From an uncultured Selenomonas sp. (GTDB lineage: Bacteria; Bacillota; Negativicutes; Selenomonadales; Selenomonadaceae), in NCBI GenBank assembly GCA_937981305.1, contig CALJPB010000401.1, positions 1-14,797 of the forward strand: a stretch of DNA of 14,797 nt, in the 5' to 3' direction. Below are positions 1-7,100 of the stretch, one piece after another. A program made the translations under genes and the position numbers. Every line of letters starts with the position of its first letter. Within the stretch, counting starts at the first letter, position 1. The notes below the pieces were generated by a model, which was given only the letters and a program-made list of their open reading frames with translations, did not search any database and was not told the origin of the DNA.

Positions 1-1007
1 TCATAGGCCTGGAGTCCGAGTGCCGCCGAGCGCATATCAGTGAAGCCGACCTTTACGCTCTGATTTGCCTTGACCCCCGTCTGGAGCACGAGTGCATTAT
101 CCGCCGACGGGTTTTGCGCACGCACAACTTCCCGGAAGTCGTCAAGAACAGCGTTGACTTCCTTGCGCAAATTACCACGATTATCGGTCACAGTAAAGGT
201 GAGCCCGGAAATTTGATGCTCAACCCCTGGAAAAGTCGCTCGCACGGTTAATGCCGGTTGATTGTCCGGCGTAAAAATAGGATCTCCATATTCATCGACA
301 CCAATCTGTGAATTCGTGGAATACCGACCTGCATGACTTGACGTAATGATATTAATCATACCAGTTATATTTGTATTCCCAATTGGTGAAATTGTTCCTG
401 TATAGGTCACGCCATTTCGTATCCATGATGCCGTAACGGTGTCAGTTGAATGAATCCCCAACTCACTCCCATCGCGTCGTTTAAGGTTGACCAAACGCGT
501 TCCATTCGCAGTGTCTGTTGAAAGACTCATATTGGAATAGGTCGAGAACGTCCCTTTACCCCCATCTCCTCGGACGACCCCATTCCGCGACCCATCAATG
601 AGATATTTCCCGTTGTACGTCGTGAGTGCATTCTCGTCGATCTGGTCGATGAGGTGATCGACTTCCTTCTGGATGACGGCGCGATCCTCGTCCGTGTTCG
701 TATCGTTCGCGGCGTTGATCGCCTTTTCCTTGAGCGTCTTGAGGATTTCGATGGTGGACTGCACCGCGCCCTCTGCCGTTCGGAGGAGCGCAGAACCGTT
801 CTTCGTGTTGTTGTCGTCCTGGTCGAGCGAGCGCACCTGCACGCGCATCCGCTCCGAGATCGCCATGCCCGAGGCATCATCTCCCGCGCTGTTGATCTTC
901 ATGCCCGAGGAAACCTTCTGCAGGCTCTTCGAGAGTGCGCTCTCATTCGCGTTGAGTGTGTTGAGCGTATTCACCGCCGGCATATTATTCTTGACCACCA
1001 TCGCCAT
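1..1007 (-). CDS. fliC: Flagellin, 3' end cut by window edge
   Basis: Subunit of the flagellar filament, secreted by the flagellar type III system. Read by hand on the minus strand, the frame stays open for 335 codons from ATG at 1007 to the window edge. The N-terminus (MAMVVKNNMPAVNTLNTL, then SLQKVSSGMKINSAGDDASG and AISERMRVQ) is the conserved D0/D1 helical region of bacterial flagellins. Residues about 140-285 are the variable surface domain, and the last visible residues (GFTDMRSAALGLQAY) re-enter the conserved C-terminal D1 region. The C-terminal D0 helix is missing because the sequence ends. An SD of GGAGG at 1016-1020 is 8 nt from the ATG. The variable part uses visibly more AT-rich codons (ATA, ACA, TCA) than the GC-rich D1 part, as expected if it was exchanged by recombination. 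The family call is secure; paralogue number cannot be judged here. Confidence 0.95.
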   Translation of the reverse strand, partial: MAMVVKNNMPAVNTLNTLNANESALSKSLQKVSSGMKINSAGDDASGMAISERMRVQVRSLDQDDNNTKNGSALLRTAEGAVQSTIEILKTLKEKAINAANDTNTDEDRAVIQKEVDHLIDQIDENALTTYNGKYLIDGSRNGVVRGDGGKGTFSTYSNMSLSTDTANGTRLVNLKRRDGSELGIHSTDTVTASWIRNGVTYTGTISPIGNTNITGMINIITSSHAGRYSTNSQIGVDEYGDPIFTPDNQPALTVRATFPGVEHQISGLTFTVTDNRGNLRKEVNAVLDDFREVVRAQNPSADNALVLQTGVKANQSVKVGFTDMRSAALGLQAY

Positions 1008-1096
1008 AAAGACTGCCTCCCTGACTTATCTATAGTTTCCATAATTTACTTTGAAATAATTGGATAAAAGAGCATAGATAGCCCGTCCTGAAAAAT

Positions 1097-1123
1097 ATAT
1101 CGTCGAAATGAGGAGGGGACTTA
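1097..1123 (-). promoter_or_regulatory. Sigma-28-like promoter of flagellin gene
   Basis: On the minus strand TAAG (1123-1120) is followed by exactly 15 nt and then GACGATAT (1104-1097). The flagellar sigma factor FliA/SigD consensus is TAAA-N15-GCCGATAA. Transcription would start near 1090, giving an untranslated leader of about 80 nt before the flagellin ATG at 1007. This fits the usual late-class control of flagellins. Confidence 0.6.
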
Positions 1124-1159
1124 ACTATATTATATTATTTTTTACATCATAAAATTTAC

Positions 1160-1188
1160 TTTTCAAAACATTCATTTCATTGTATAAT
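1160..1188 (+). promoter_or_regulatory. Sigma-A promoter of the two-TM protein gene
   Basis: TTTTCA (1160-1165), a 17-nt spacer and a perfect TATAAT (1183-1188) precede the gene starting near 1226. It fires divergently from the flagellin promoter in the same 215-bp intergenic region, which is otherwise AT-rich and holds no other feature I can see. Confidence 0.6.
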
Positions 1189-1225
1189 TGATTTGAATCT
1201 ATAAAAATATTGTTAGGAGGATATG

Positions 1226-2221
1226 ATGATGCCAATCCAGGATCAGGATAGCATATCACCGAACTCACCCAAGCGTTTACTCATCGAAATATTATCTGAC
1301 AGGACGCCTGAATCACTCACGCGAAAAGAGTTAGGCTCTGAATTAAGCCTTGAAAAAGGGGGCTTTTATTTCGAGCGTATATTTCTCTTATTGCGGCTAT
1401 TGCAAGATTGCAATTTCGACCTCCTACCCGAGAAGCAACTAAAAGATTTGACATGCGTTTTAACCAAAATAAAAAAGCTAATCGAAGATATTGAAAAATA
1501 TCCATCTTCCACAACAAACAACCTCACAAGAGAACGGGATTCTTATATATTGCAATTCAAAAATAATTACATGGAATGGTATGATGTTATCTCCCCCATT
1601 GTCGCAATTGCTAAACCCACAGAAGTTGATATCCAAACCTTTCAGCAACGAGCAAATGATATCATCAACAAAATGAAAGAAAATCAGAAAAAAGTCGAAA
1701 AGACATTGGACGATGTCCAACTCGCTTCTGGTAAAATTGGCGTTTCCAAACAAGCTATCTATTTCAAAGAGACAGAAAAACAATATTGGATTGAAGCAAT
1801 ACTATGGCTAGTTGTGGCTGTATTTCTTGCCCATGAAACATATTCATGGGCACTTTACGCTTTCAACATCTTGCAAATTCCTGGCACGCCCCTGAATGAT
1901 GTGTCATTTATCCAGGCAACAATATCACGCTTCAGCGTTCTTCTTATCCTGATTTTCTCTACACTTTGGTGCGCCAAGAACTATACCGCCGCACGTCACA
2001 ATCAAGTCATCAATCAGCATCGGGAAAACGCTTTGAACACGTTTGAAACCTTCGTAAACGCCGCTAGTAACGATGTTCAGACCAAGAATGCCGTTCTTCT
2101 CCAAGCAACGCAATGTATCTTCTCGCCACAGCCGACAGGTTACTCCAACAAAGGCGTTGAGGCTGACTCAACGCCGAAGATCATCGAGATCGTAAAGGAT
2201 CTATCAAAAATGGGCAAATAG
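1226..2221 (+). CDS. Unrecognised two-TM membrane protein
   Basis: I do not recognise this family. The protein is about 331 aa. A soluble, charged, mostly helical N-terminal part (residues 1-185) includes a Lys/Glu/Gln-rich, coiled-coil-like stretch around 139-180. Two hydrophobic segments follow at about 189-215 and 237-255, with only a short loop between. A soluble C-terminal tail of about 75 residues contains HRENALNTFETFVNAA and VLLQATQCIFSPQPTGY, which look like conserved family motifs. With no signal peptide, both ends are probably cytoplasmic. Start: AGGAGG at 1215-1220 is followed by three in-frame ATGs (1223, 1226, 1229); the first is too close (2 nt), so 1226 or 1229 is preferred. 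It is monocistronic, with its own promoter and a hairpin after the stop. Codon use is far more AT-rich than in the polC-polA operon, which suggests horizontal acquisition. A membrane effector in a defence setting is possible but unproven. Confidence 0.8.
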   Translation: MMPIQDQDSISPNSPKRLLIEILSDRTPESLTRKELGSELSLEKGGFYFERIFLLLRLLQDCNFDLLPEKQLKDLTCVLTKIKKLIEDIEKYPSSTTNNLTRERDSYILQFKNNYMEWYDVISPIVAIAKPTEVDIQTFQQRANDIINKMKENQKKVEKTLDDVQLASGKIGVSKQAIYFKETEKQYWIEAILWLVVAVFLAHETYSWALYAFNILQIPGTPLNDVSFIQATISRFSVLLILIFSTLWCAKNYTAARHNQVINQHRENALNTFETFVNAASNDVQTKNAVLLQATQCIFSPQPTGYSNKGVEADSTPKIIEIVKDLSKMGK

Positions 2222-2249
2222 AGCCGCACAGTCGCCCTCCATACACAGC

Positions 2250-2284
2250 AACGCCCCTTGAAGCCGCTCGCTCCAAGGGGCGTT
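2250..2284 (+). terminator. Hairpin terminator after two-TM gene
   Basis: A perfect 11-bp inverted repeat (AACGCCCCTTG at 2250-2260, CAAGGGGCGTT at 2274-2284) with a 13-nt loop lies 29 nt after the stop at 2221. The following bases (GTCTATCCC) are only weakly T-rich, so it is a strong hairpin but an imperfect intrinsic terminator. Confidence 0.55.
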
Positions 2285-2334
2285 GTCTATCCCATATATC
2301 GTGAAATTCACTTAATTTGTTACAAAAGACACTT

Positions 2335-2501
2335 TAAGGAAGCACTGATAAATTCAGCCACGCCATCTTAGCGCATCTTTTTGCCCGCTTTTCGTCGGCA
2401 AATCCTCCACATAGCTTTGGCTATGCGTCCGGTTTGCCTCCTCAATCGGACGAAAAAATCTACGCCAATCTGACGGACTTCATTTTATCAGCGATTCCTT
2501 A
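2335..2501. repeat. MITE-like 167-bp palindromic element
   Basis: The ends are 18-bp terminal inverted repeats: TAAGGAAGCACTGATAAA (2335-2352) and the reverse complement of TAAGGAATCGCTGATAAA (2484-2501), matching at 16 of 18 positions. A perfect central hairpin, CATAGC-TTTG-GCTATG (2410-2425), lies exactly at the centre of symmetry. Intermediate arms also pair: GGCAAA with TTTGCC, and TTTTCGTC with GACGAAAA. The whole element can fold into one long imperfect hairpin. It has no ORF. Flanking TA dinucleotides could be a target duplication of the IS630/mariner kind, which is inference. It fills most of the gap between the two-TM gene and rpn, and its right end supplies the rpn stop codon. Bases 2285-2334 just before it hold nothing recognisable. 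Confidence 0.7.
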
Positions 2502-2690
2502 GGTAACCCCTTCACCGATATTAGGAATAGCGGCTTTTAACTGGTGCAGATACTCAATCGTACACCCCGTTCGCTTTGCAATTTCCTCAAGGGAAAGATT
2601 CATTCCGAGCAAAGGAAGTATTTGTAAAACTTCCCTCATCCCCTCTTTTCGCTCTTCCTTCATCTTCATCTCATACGTCATGTAACTCAC
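2499..2690 (-). CDS. Candidate intragenic short Rpn product (RpnS-like)
   Basis: Within the rpn gene, in frame, GTG at 2690 (codon 208) is preceded by a perfect AAGGAG (2696-2701) at 5-nt spacing. That is as good a ribosome binding site as the one used by the full gene. Translation from it would give a 63-residue C-terminal protein containing the charged helix and the HTH-like segment but none of the nuclease core. In enterobacterial Rpn systems, small C-terminal proteins made from inside the gene neutralise the nuclease. Whether this one is made is inference; the SD could be chance in an AAGGAG-rich coding stretch. Confidence 0.3.
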   Translation of the reverse strand: MSYMTYEMKMKEERKEGMREVLQILPLLGMNLSLEEIAKRTGCTIEYLHQLKAAIPNIGEGVT

Positions 2691-3311
2691 CGCCTCTCCT
2701 TCGATCCGCTTCACCTTCTGAATCTCCTCGTCAATCTCCTGCACGAAGCGATCTGTCGACATCACGCCGTCGACGTACTGCAAAAACGCACGAATGGAAT
2801 TGTCGATCTCACCAAGTCGCCCCTTTGTGTTGAGAAAAATCTTTCGAGTCCCATCGTCCAACCGCAAAGCTGCATCCTCGACACAGCGGTTCTCAAAGGT
2901 ATAGAGATACCGCCCCGCCTCAAACGGATCAAACGGGCAGATAAAGATGATGATCGTCGGATTCAGTGTGTCATAGTCCGCTCCTGCCGCGAGGAGATCA
3001 GCATCCATCATGGACTGATAGTAACGCGTCCGCTTCGAGAGGCCGTCCCCCTCGGGCTTTCGCACCTGCATCTCGATGTTGTAGACAGTGCCCTGATCGT
3101 CCTTCACATAGACATCCAGACGAATCCCCTTGCTGTGATAACGTGCCGTGACTGTTTTCTCCGTCTCAAGATAGTCAATGTCCTCAATCTCAATGTGAAG
3201 AATCCGCTCGAGCATCTGCTTGCAGATACGCTTGCGGCTCATGATGAGCTTGAACATATAGTCGTCACTGATGGTCAGCTCTTCCCATGGCTTGATCCGA
3301 TACCCACTCAT
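2499..3311 (-). CDS. Rpn/PD-(D/E)XK nuclease family transposase-like protein
   Basis: A 270-aa member of the Rpn (recombination-promoting nuclease, formerly transposase_31/PDDEXK_2) family of DNA endonucleases, some of which act in anti-phage defence. The opening ELTISDDYMFKLIMSR is typical. The PD-(D/E)XK core is visible as RLDVYVKDDQG (Asp66) followed by NIEMQVRK (Glu80, Gln82). A YYQSMMDADLL helix and an IIIFICPFDPF strand follow. The C-terminus is charged and helical and ends in a helix-turn-helix-like SLEEIAKRTGCTIEYLHQL. Start: ATG at 3311 has GAGGTG 5 nt upstream; the frame is open to 3452, but there is no good start before 3311. The stop TAA lies inside the palindromic element, so the last codons may have been set by its insertion. 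It is divergent from the DUF4160 gene. An internal GTG with a strong SD is listed separately. Confidence 0.85.
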   Translation of the reverse strand: MSGYRIKPWEELTISDDYMFKLIMSRKRICKQMLERILHIEIEDIDYLETEKTVTARYHSKGIRLDVYVKDDQGTVYNIEMQVRKPEGDGLSKRTRYYQSMMDADLLAAGADYDTLNPTIIIFICPFDPFEAGRYLYTFENRCVEDAALRLDDGTRKIFLNTKGRLGEIDNSIRAFLQYVDGVMSTDRFVQEIDEEIQKVKRIEGEAVSYMTYEMKMKEERKEGMREVLQILPLLGMNLSLEEIAKRTGCTIEYLHQLKAAIPNIGEGVT

Positions 3312-3330
3312 ACGCTCACCTCTTTTCTCT

Positions 3331-3359
3331 ATTTTACGAATTTTTACAGGGGAGTGCAA
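3331..3359 (-). promoter_or_regulatory. Putative sigma-A promoter of rpn
   Basis: On the minus strand TTGCAC (3359-3354), a 17-nt spacer and TAAAAT (3336-3331) precede the rpn ATG at 3311. The -35 match is only moderate, but spacing and -10 are good. It sits back to back with the DUF4160 promoter. Confidence 0.4.
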
Positions 3360-3387
3360 GAAAAACACGCTGATAAATAATCTTTGA

Positions 3388-3416
3388 TTGTCATACCTTA
3401 TTCGGTCTGATAAAAT
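3388..3416 (+). promoter_or_regulatory. Sigma-A promoter of DUF4160-DUF2442 pair
   Basis: TTGTCA (3388-3393), a 17-nt spacer and TAAAAT (3411-3416) match the housekeeping consensus at 5 of 6 bases in each hexamer. The gene start is at 3439, so the leader is short. Confidence 0.6.
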
Positions 3417-3438
3417 ATATGTAACGGAGGTGAAGAAA

Positions 3439-3690
3439 ATGCCCGAAATCACAAGATTTTATGGTATTGTCATTAAAATTTTCTTTCGGAACGAGCACAA
3501 CCCGCCCCACATTCACGCAATTTATGGCGAACACAACGGTCTCTTTTCGATCAATGATATGCAGATGATCGAGGGGGATCTCCCTGCGCGGGCTGTCAAA
3601 TTGGTTCAGGAATGGGGTAAGCCGTTTGCCGAGGAGCTTCAACAAATGTGGGACACAAAGCAGCTGAAAAAACTTCCTCCGCTGAAATGA
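3439..3690 (+). CDS. DUF4160 domain protein
   Basis: A small 83-aa protein of the DUF4160 family. The diagnostic features are the opening MPEITRFYGIVIKIFF and the His/Pro cluster HNPPHIHAIYGEH (residues 20-32), followed by a short helical C-terminus (ARAVKLVQEW, ELQQMW). Start: ATG at 3439 has GGAGGTG 6 nt upstream; the frame extends to 3388 but would run through the promoter. It lies 33 nt upstream of a DUF2442 gene on the same strand. DUF4160 and DUF2442 genes are often found side by side in bacterial genomes, sometimes suggested to be toxin-antitoxin-like. The biochemical activity is unknown and I do not assign one. The His cluster could bind metal (inference). Confidence 0.9.
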   Translation: MPEITRFYGIVIKIFFRNEHNPPHIHAIYGEHNGLFSINDMQMIEGDLPARAVKLVQEWGKPFAEELQQMWDTKQLKKLPPLK

Positions 3691-3723
3691 ATCCTATCCT
3701 GTAATGGAAAGGAGATGATGTTC

Positions 3724-4041
3724 ATGCTGTCGATCAAAGTCACAAAGATCATACCACTTGATAATTTGCGTCTTCTCGTTTTCTTTGAGAATGATGTGAG
3801 CAAAATATTCGACGTGACGGCACTTATGGATGAATGTCCCGAATTTGAGGCACTGCGCGATCCTGCGCTCTTTCAGTCGGTCACGATTGAACCCGGCGGC
3901 TATGGTATTGCTTGGACGGATGAGCTCGACTGCTCAGAGGGGGAACTCTGGGAAAAAGGTGTGACAATCCCTCTGACAGCTACGGACTTTGCTACAGCTG
4001 CGCGATATGAACGCAAAACAAATGCACAAAAAGCATCGTAA
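3724..4041 (+). CDS. DUF2442 domain protein
   Basis: A 105-aa protein of the DUF2442 family. The pattern is clear: IIPLDNLRLLVFFENDVSKIFDVTALM (beta strands with the conserved F-D), FEALRDPALFQSV, and GYGIAWTDELDCSEGELW near residues 60-75, matching the family's aromatic-W-x-aspartate C-terminal signature. Start: ATG at 3724 is 9 nt from GGAG (3711-3714). The in-frame ATGs at 3715 and 3718 are too close to the SD to be used. It is co-transcribed with the DUF4160 gene and followed by a strong bidirectional terminator. Its function is unknown; as the partner of DUF4160 it may be the second component of a two-gene module. Confidence 0.88.
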   Translation: MLSIKVTKIIPLDNLRLLVFFENDVSKIFDVTALMDECPEFEALRDPALFQSVTIEPGGYGIAWTDELDCSEGELWEKGVTIPLTATDFATAARYERKTNAQKAS

Positions 4042-4059
4042 AAGATGTCTTTATGATAC

Positions 4060-4112
4060 AAAAACAGAGTTGTATATGAAAACACAGTGTTTTCGTATAC
4101 AACTCTGTTTTT
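4060..4112. terminator. Strong bidirectional terminator
   Basis: A 25-bp stem with a single G-T wobble and a 3-nt CAG loop (4085-4087) lies between the DUF2442 stop (4041) and the polC stop (4118). It begins with AAAAACAG and ends with CTGTTTTTT, so it gives an A-flanked/T-flanked hairpin on both strands and can stop both convergent transcripts. Confidence 0.9.
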
Positions 4113-4117
4113 TGATT

Positions 4118-7100
4118 CTACGCAAACAGCTCGACCTGGTTGCTCTCCATCATCCCGTCCAAGCAGCCGTGCTCACGCAGGAGTTCGACGGCGGGGGTCG
4201 GGATGTGGGCGCGGGTGGCGAGATCCTCGATGGAGATGAACTGCCCGTACTGCCGCGCCTCGACGATTGCCTGTGCCGCCTTCTGTCCCATGCCGGGGAG
4301 GGCGGTCAGCGGCGGGAGGAGGGATCTCTCGTGGAGGATGAATTTCTCTGCGTCGGAGGCGTAGAGGTCGACGGGCTCGCAGGAGAAGCCGCGTAGATAC
4401 ATTTCCCACGCGAGCTGTAACACGATAAGGATGTCCTGTTTCTTGTTGTCGAGCTTGCCGCGATGCTCGCGCGCCTCGGCGCTGAGTGCGTCGATGGCCG
4501 CCTTGACCGCTGTTTTGCCCTTTGAAATAATGTTCGCGTCGAACTCGTCCGCACGAATGGAGAAGTATGCGGCGTAGTACGCGAGCGGATAGTGCACCTT
4601 GCAGAAGGCGATGCGGTAGCCCATCATGACGTAGGCGGTCGCGTGCGCCCGCGGAAATAGGTACTTGATTTTCTGGCAGGAGTCGATGTACCACTCAGGG
4701 ATCCCGCCCGCACGCAGTTTCTCGACGACATCGGCGGCGATGCCCCGCCCCTTTCGCACGTTCTCCATGGTCTTGAACGAGAGGAGCGGGTCGATGTCGT
4801 TCTGCATGAGGTAGTTCATGATGTCGTCGCGTGCGGAGATCGCGTCCTTCAGCGTGCTTGTGCCCGCCTTGATGAGATCCTGCGCGTTGCCGAGCCAGAC
4901 GTTCGTGCCGTGGGAAAATCCCGAGATGCGCACGAGGTCGGCGAAGCAGTCGGGGTGCGAGTCGTCAATCATCTTCTGTGTGAACGAGGTGCGGAACTCG
5001 GGGATCCCGTACGTTCCCATGTTCGCTCCCAGTTCCTCGGGGGTGATGCCGAGTGCCTCGGTCGAGGTGAAGATGGACATGGTGGCGGGATCGTCAAAGG
5101 GGATGGTCTCGGGGTCGCGGTGCGTCAGCTCCTCAAGCATCTTGATGACGGTCGGGTCATCGTGTCCGAGGATGTCAAGCTTGACGAGGCGCTCGCTGAT
5201 GGAGTGATAGTCGAAATGTGTGGTGAGCGTGTCCGACTCCATGTTGTTCGCAGGACGCTGAATGGGGGTAAAGTAGTGTACGTCCATGTCGCGCGGTACG
5301 ACCATGATACCGCCCGCGTGCTGCCCCGTGGTCGCCTTGACACCCATGCAGCCGCGCATCATGTGCTCGATGTAGGCACGCCCCTTCGCCTCGCCCATGT
5401 CCTCGTAGTAGTGCATGGCGTAGCCGTAGGCGTTCTTGTCCTGCAGACCCGAGATCGTTCCCGCGCGGAACACGTTCATCTTGCCGAACAGGACTTCGGT
5501 GTATTTGTGCGCGATCGGCTGATAGTCGCCCGAGAAGTTGAGGTCAATATCGGGGACTTTGTCGCCGTCGAAGCCGAGAAAGACAGCAAACGGGATGTTA
5601 TGCCCGTCCTTCGTGAGCGGCGTACCGCAGACGGGGCAGTCCATCGACGGCAGGTCAAACCCGCTCCCGACGGAGCCGTCCTCGATGAATTTGTTGTACT
5701 GACAGTGGCGGCAGCGATAGTGCGGCGGCAGGGGGTTGACCTCGGTGACGCCGATCATGGTGGCGACGAAGGACGAGCCGACGGAGCCGCGCGAGCCGAC
5801 CAGATAGCCGTCATTGTTGGATTTTTTCACGAGCCGCTGCGCGATGATGTAGAGCGCGGCAAAGCCGTGCTTTAGGATCGGCTTCAGTTCGAGTTCGAGG
5901 CGGTCGGAGACGACCTTCGGCAGGTTCTCTCCATACAGTTTCCGCGCCCGTGCATAGGACATCTCCTGGATCTCGCGATCCGCGCCCGGAACGGTCGGCG
6001 CATAGAGTTCGTCGGGGATGGGGAGGAAGTGCTCGACCATGTCGGCGATCTTGCGCGGATTTGTGACGACACACTCGTACGCACGCTCTGCGCCGAGGTA
6101 GTCGAACTCGGCGAGCATCTCCTCCGTCGTCCGCAGGTAGAGCGGCGGCTGCCGATCTGCGTCGCGGTAGCCGTTCGCCTTTTGGATCATGGCGCGGTAG
6201 ACGGCATCCTCGGGGTTCAGAAAATGCACGTCGCAGGTCGCAATCAGCATTTTATCCAGTTTTCGCGCGAGCGCATCGACCTTGCGGTTGATGTCCCTGA
6301 GATCCTCGTCGGTCTGCATGGGGAAACGCTCGTCATATTTCAAAAAGTCGTTGTTATGGATGGGCTGGATTTCGAGGAAGTCGTAGAACTGCGCCATCTC
6401 CTCCAGTTCCTCGTCGGGCCGCCCCGCAACGATGGCGCGGATGAGCTCGCCCGCCTCGCACGCGGAGCCGACGATCAGCCCTGCGCGGTACTGCTGTAGG
6501 ACGGCACGCGGGATGCACGGGCGGCCGCGCTTTTTCGTGCCGCGAAAATAGCGGATGTGCGAAAGGGAAACGAGCCGATAGAGGTTATACAGTCCGGTCT
6601 TGTTCTGTGCGAGGAAGATGATGTGATGGGCGCGTTGATCCTCGGGCTTGTCGAGGAGATAGCCCTCCATGCCGTAGATGATCTTGATCTCTTTGCCCTT
6701 TTTCCTCAGGGCGCGTGCCGTATTCATCGCCTCGGGAAATGCCTGCACAACGCCGTGGTCGGTGATGGCGACGGCGGGCCAGCCCCAGCGTGCCGCCGTC
6801 TCGACGAGCACCTTCGGCGGGACGACGGCATCGAGTGCGCTCATCTTCGTATGGGCGTGCAGCTCGACGCGCTTCACCTCCGCTGTATCCTCGCGCTGCG
6901 GGACATTTCTCTTTTCCATGCTGTCGATGAAAAGGACGTAGTCGCTGACGAATTTGTCGTATTCGATCTTTCCTTGGATACGGACGGAGCAGCCCTTTCC
7001 GATTGCCTTGAGGATGCGCTCGACCTCTGCGTCCACCTCCTCCTGTGTGGTCTTGCCGCGTGCGCCAAAGAATTTTTTGCACGCGATTCCATTCGTCTTG

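Noticed and set aside
1026..1047. A second sigma-28-like match closer to the flagellin start
   Set aside because: Transcription would begin at the ribosome binding site itself, leaving no usable leader; the match at 1097-1123 is better spaced.
527..1067. Several overlapping frames on both strands in the flagellin region
   Set aside because: The true frame is the flagellin read from 1007 through the window edge; the others are low-complexity shadows.
3312..3452. Longer rpn start at 3452
   Set aside because: It would cover both divergent promoters and the DUF4160 start; ATG 3311 has a good SD and the family's usual N-terminus.
4910..5875. 321-codon plus-strand frame opposite polC
   Set aside because: Same shadow effect; polC is certain here and the antisense translation resembles no protein family.
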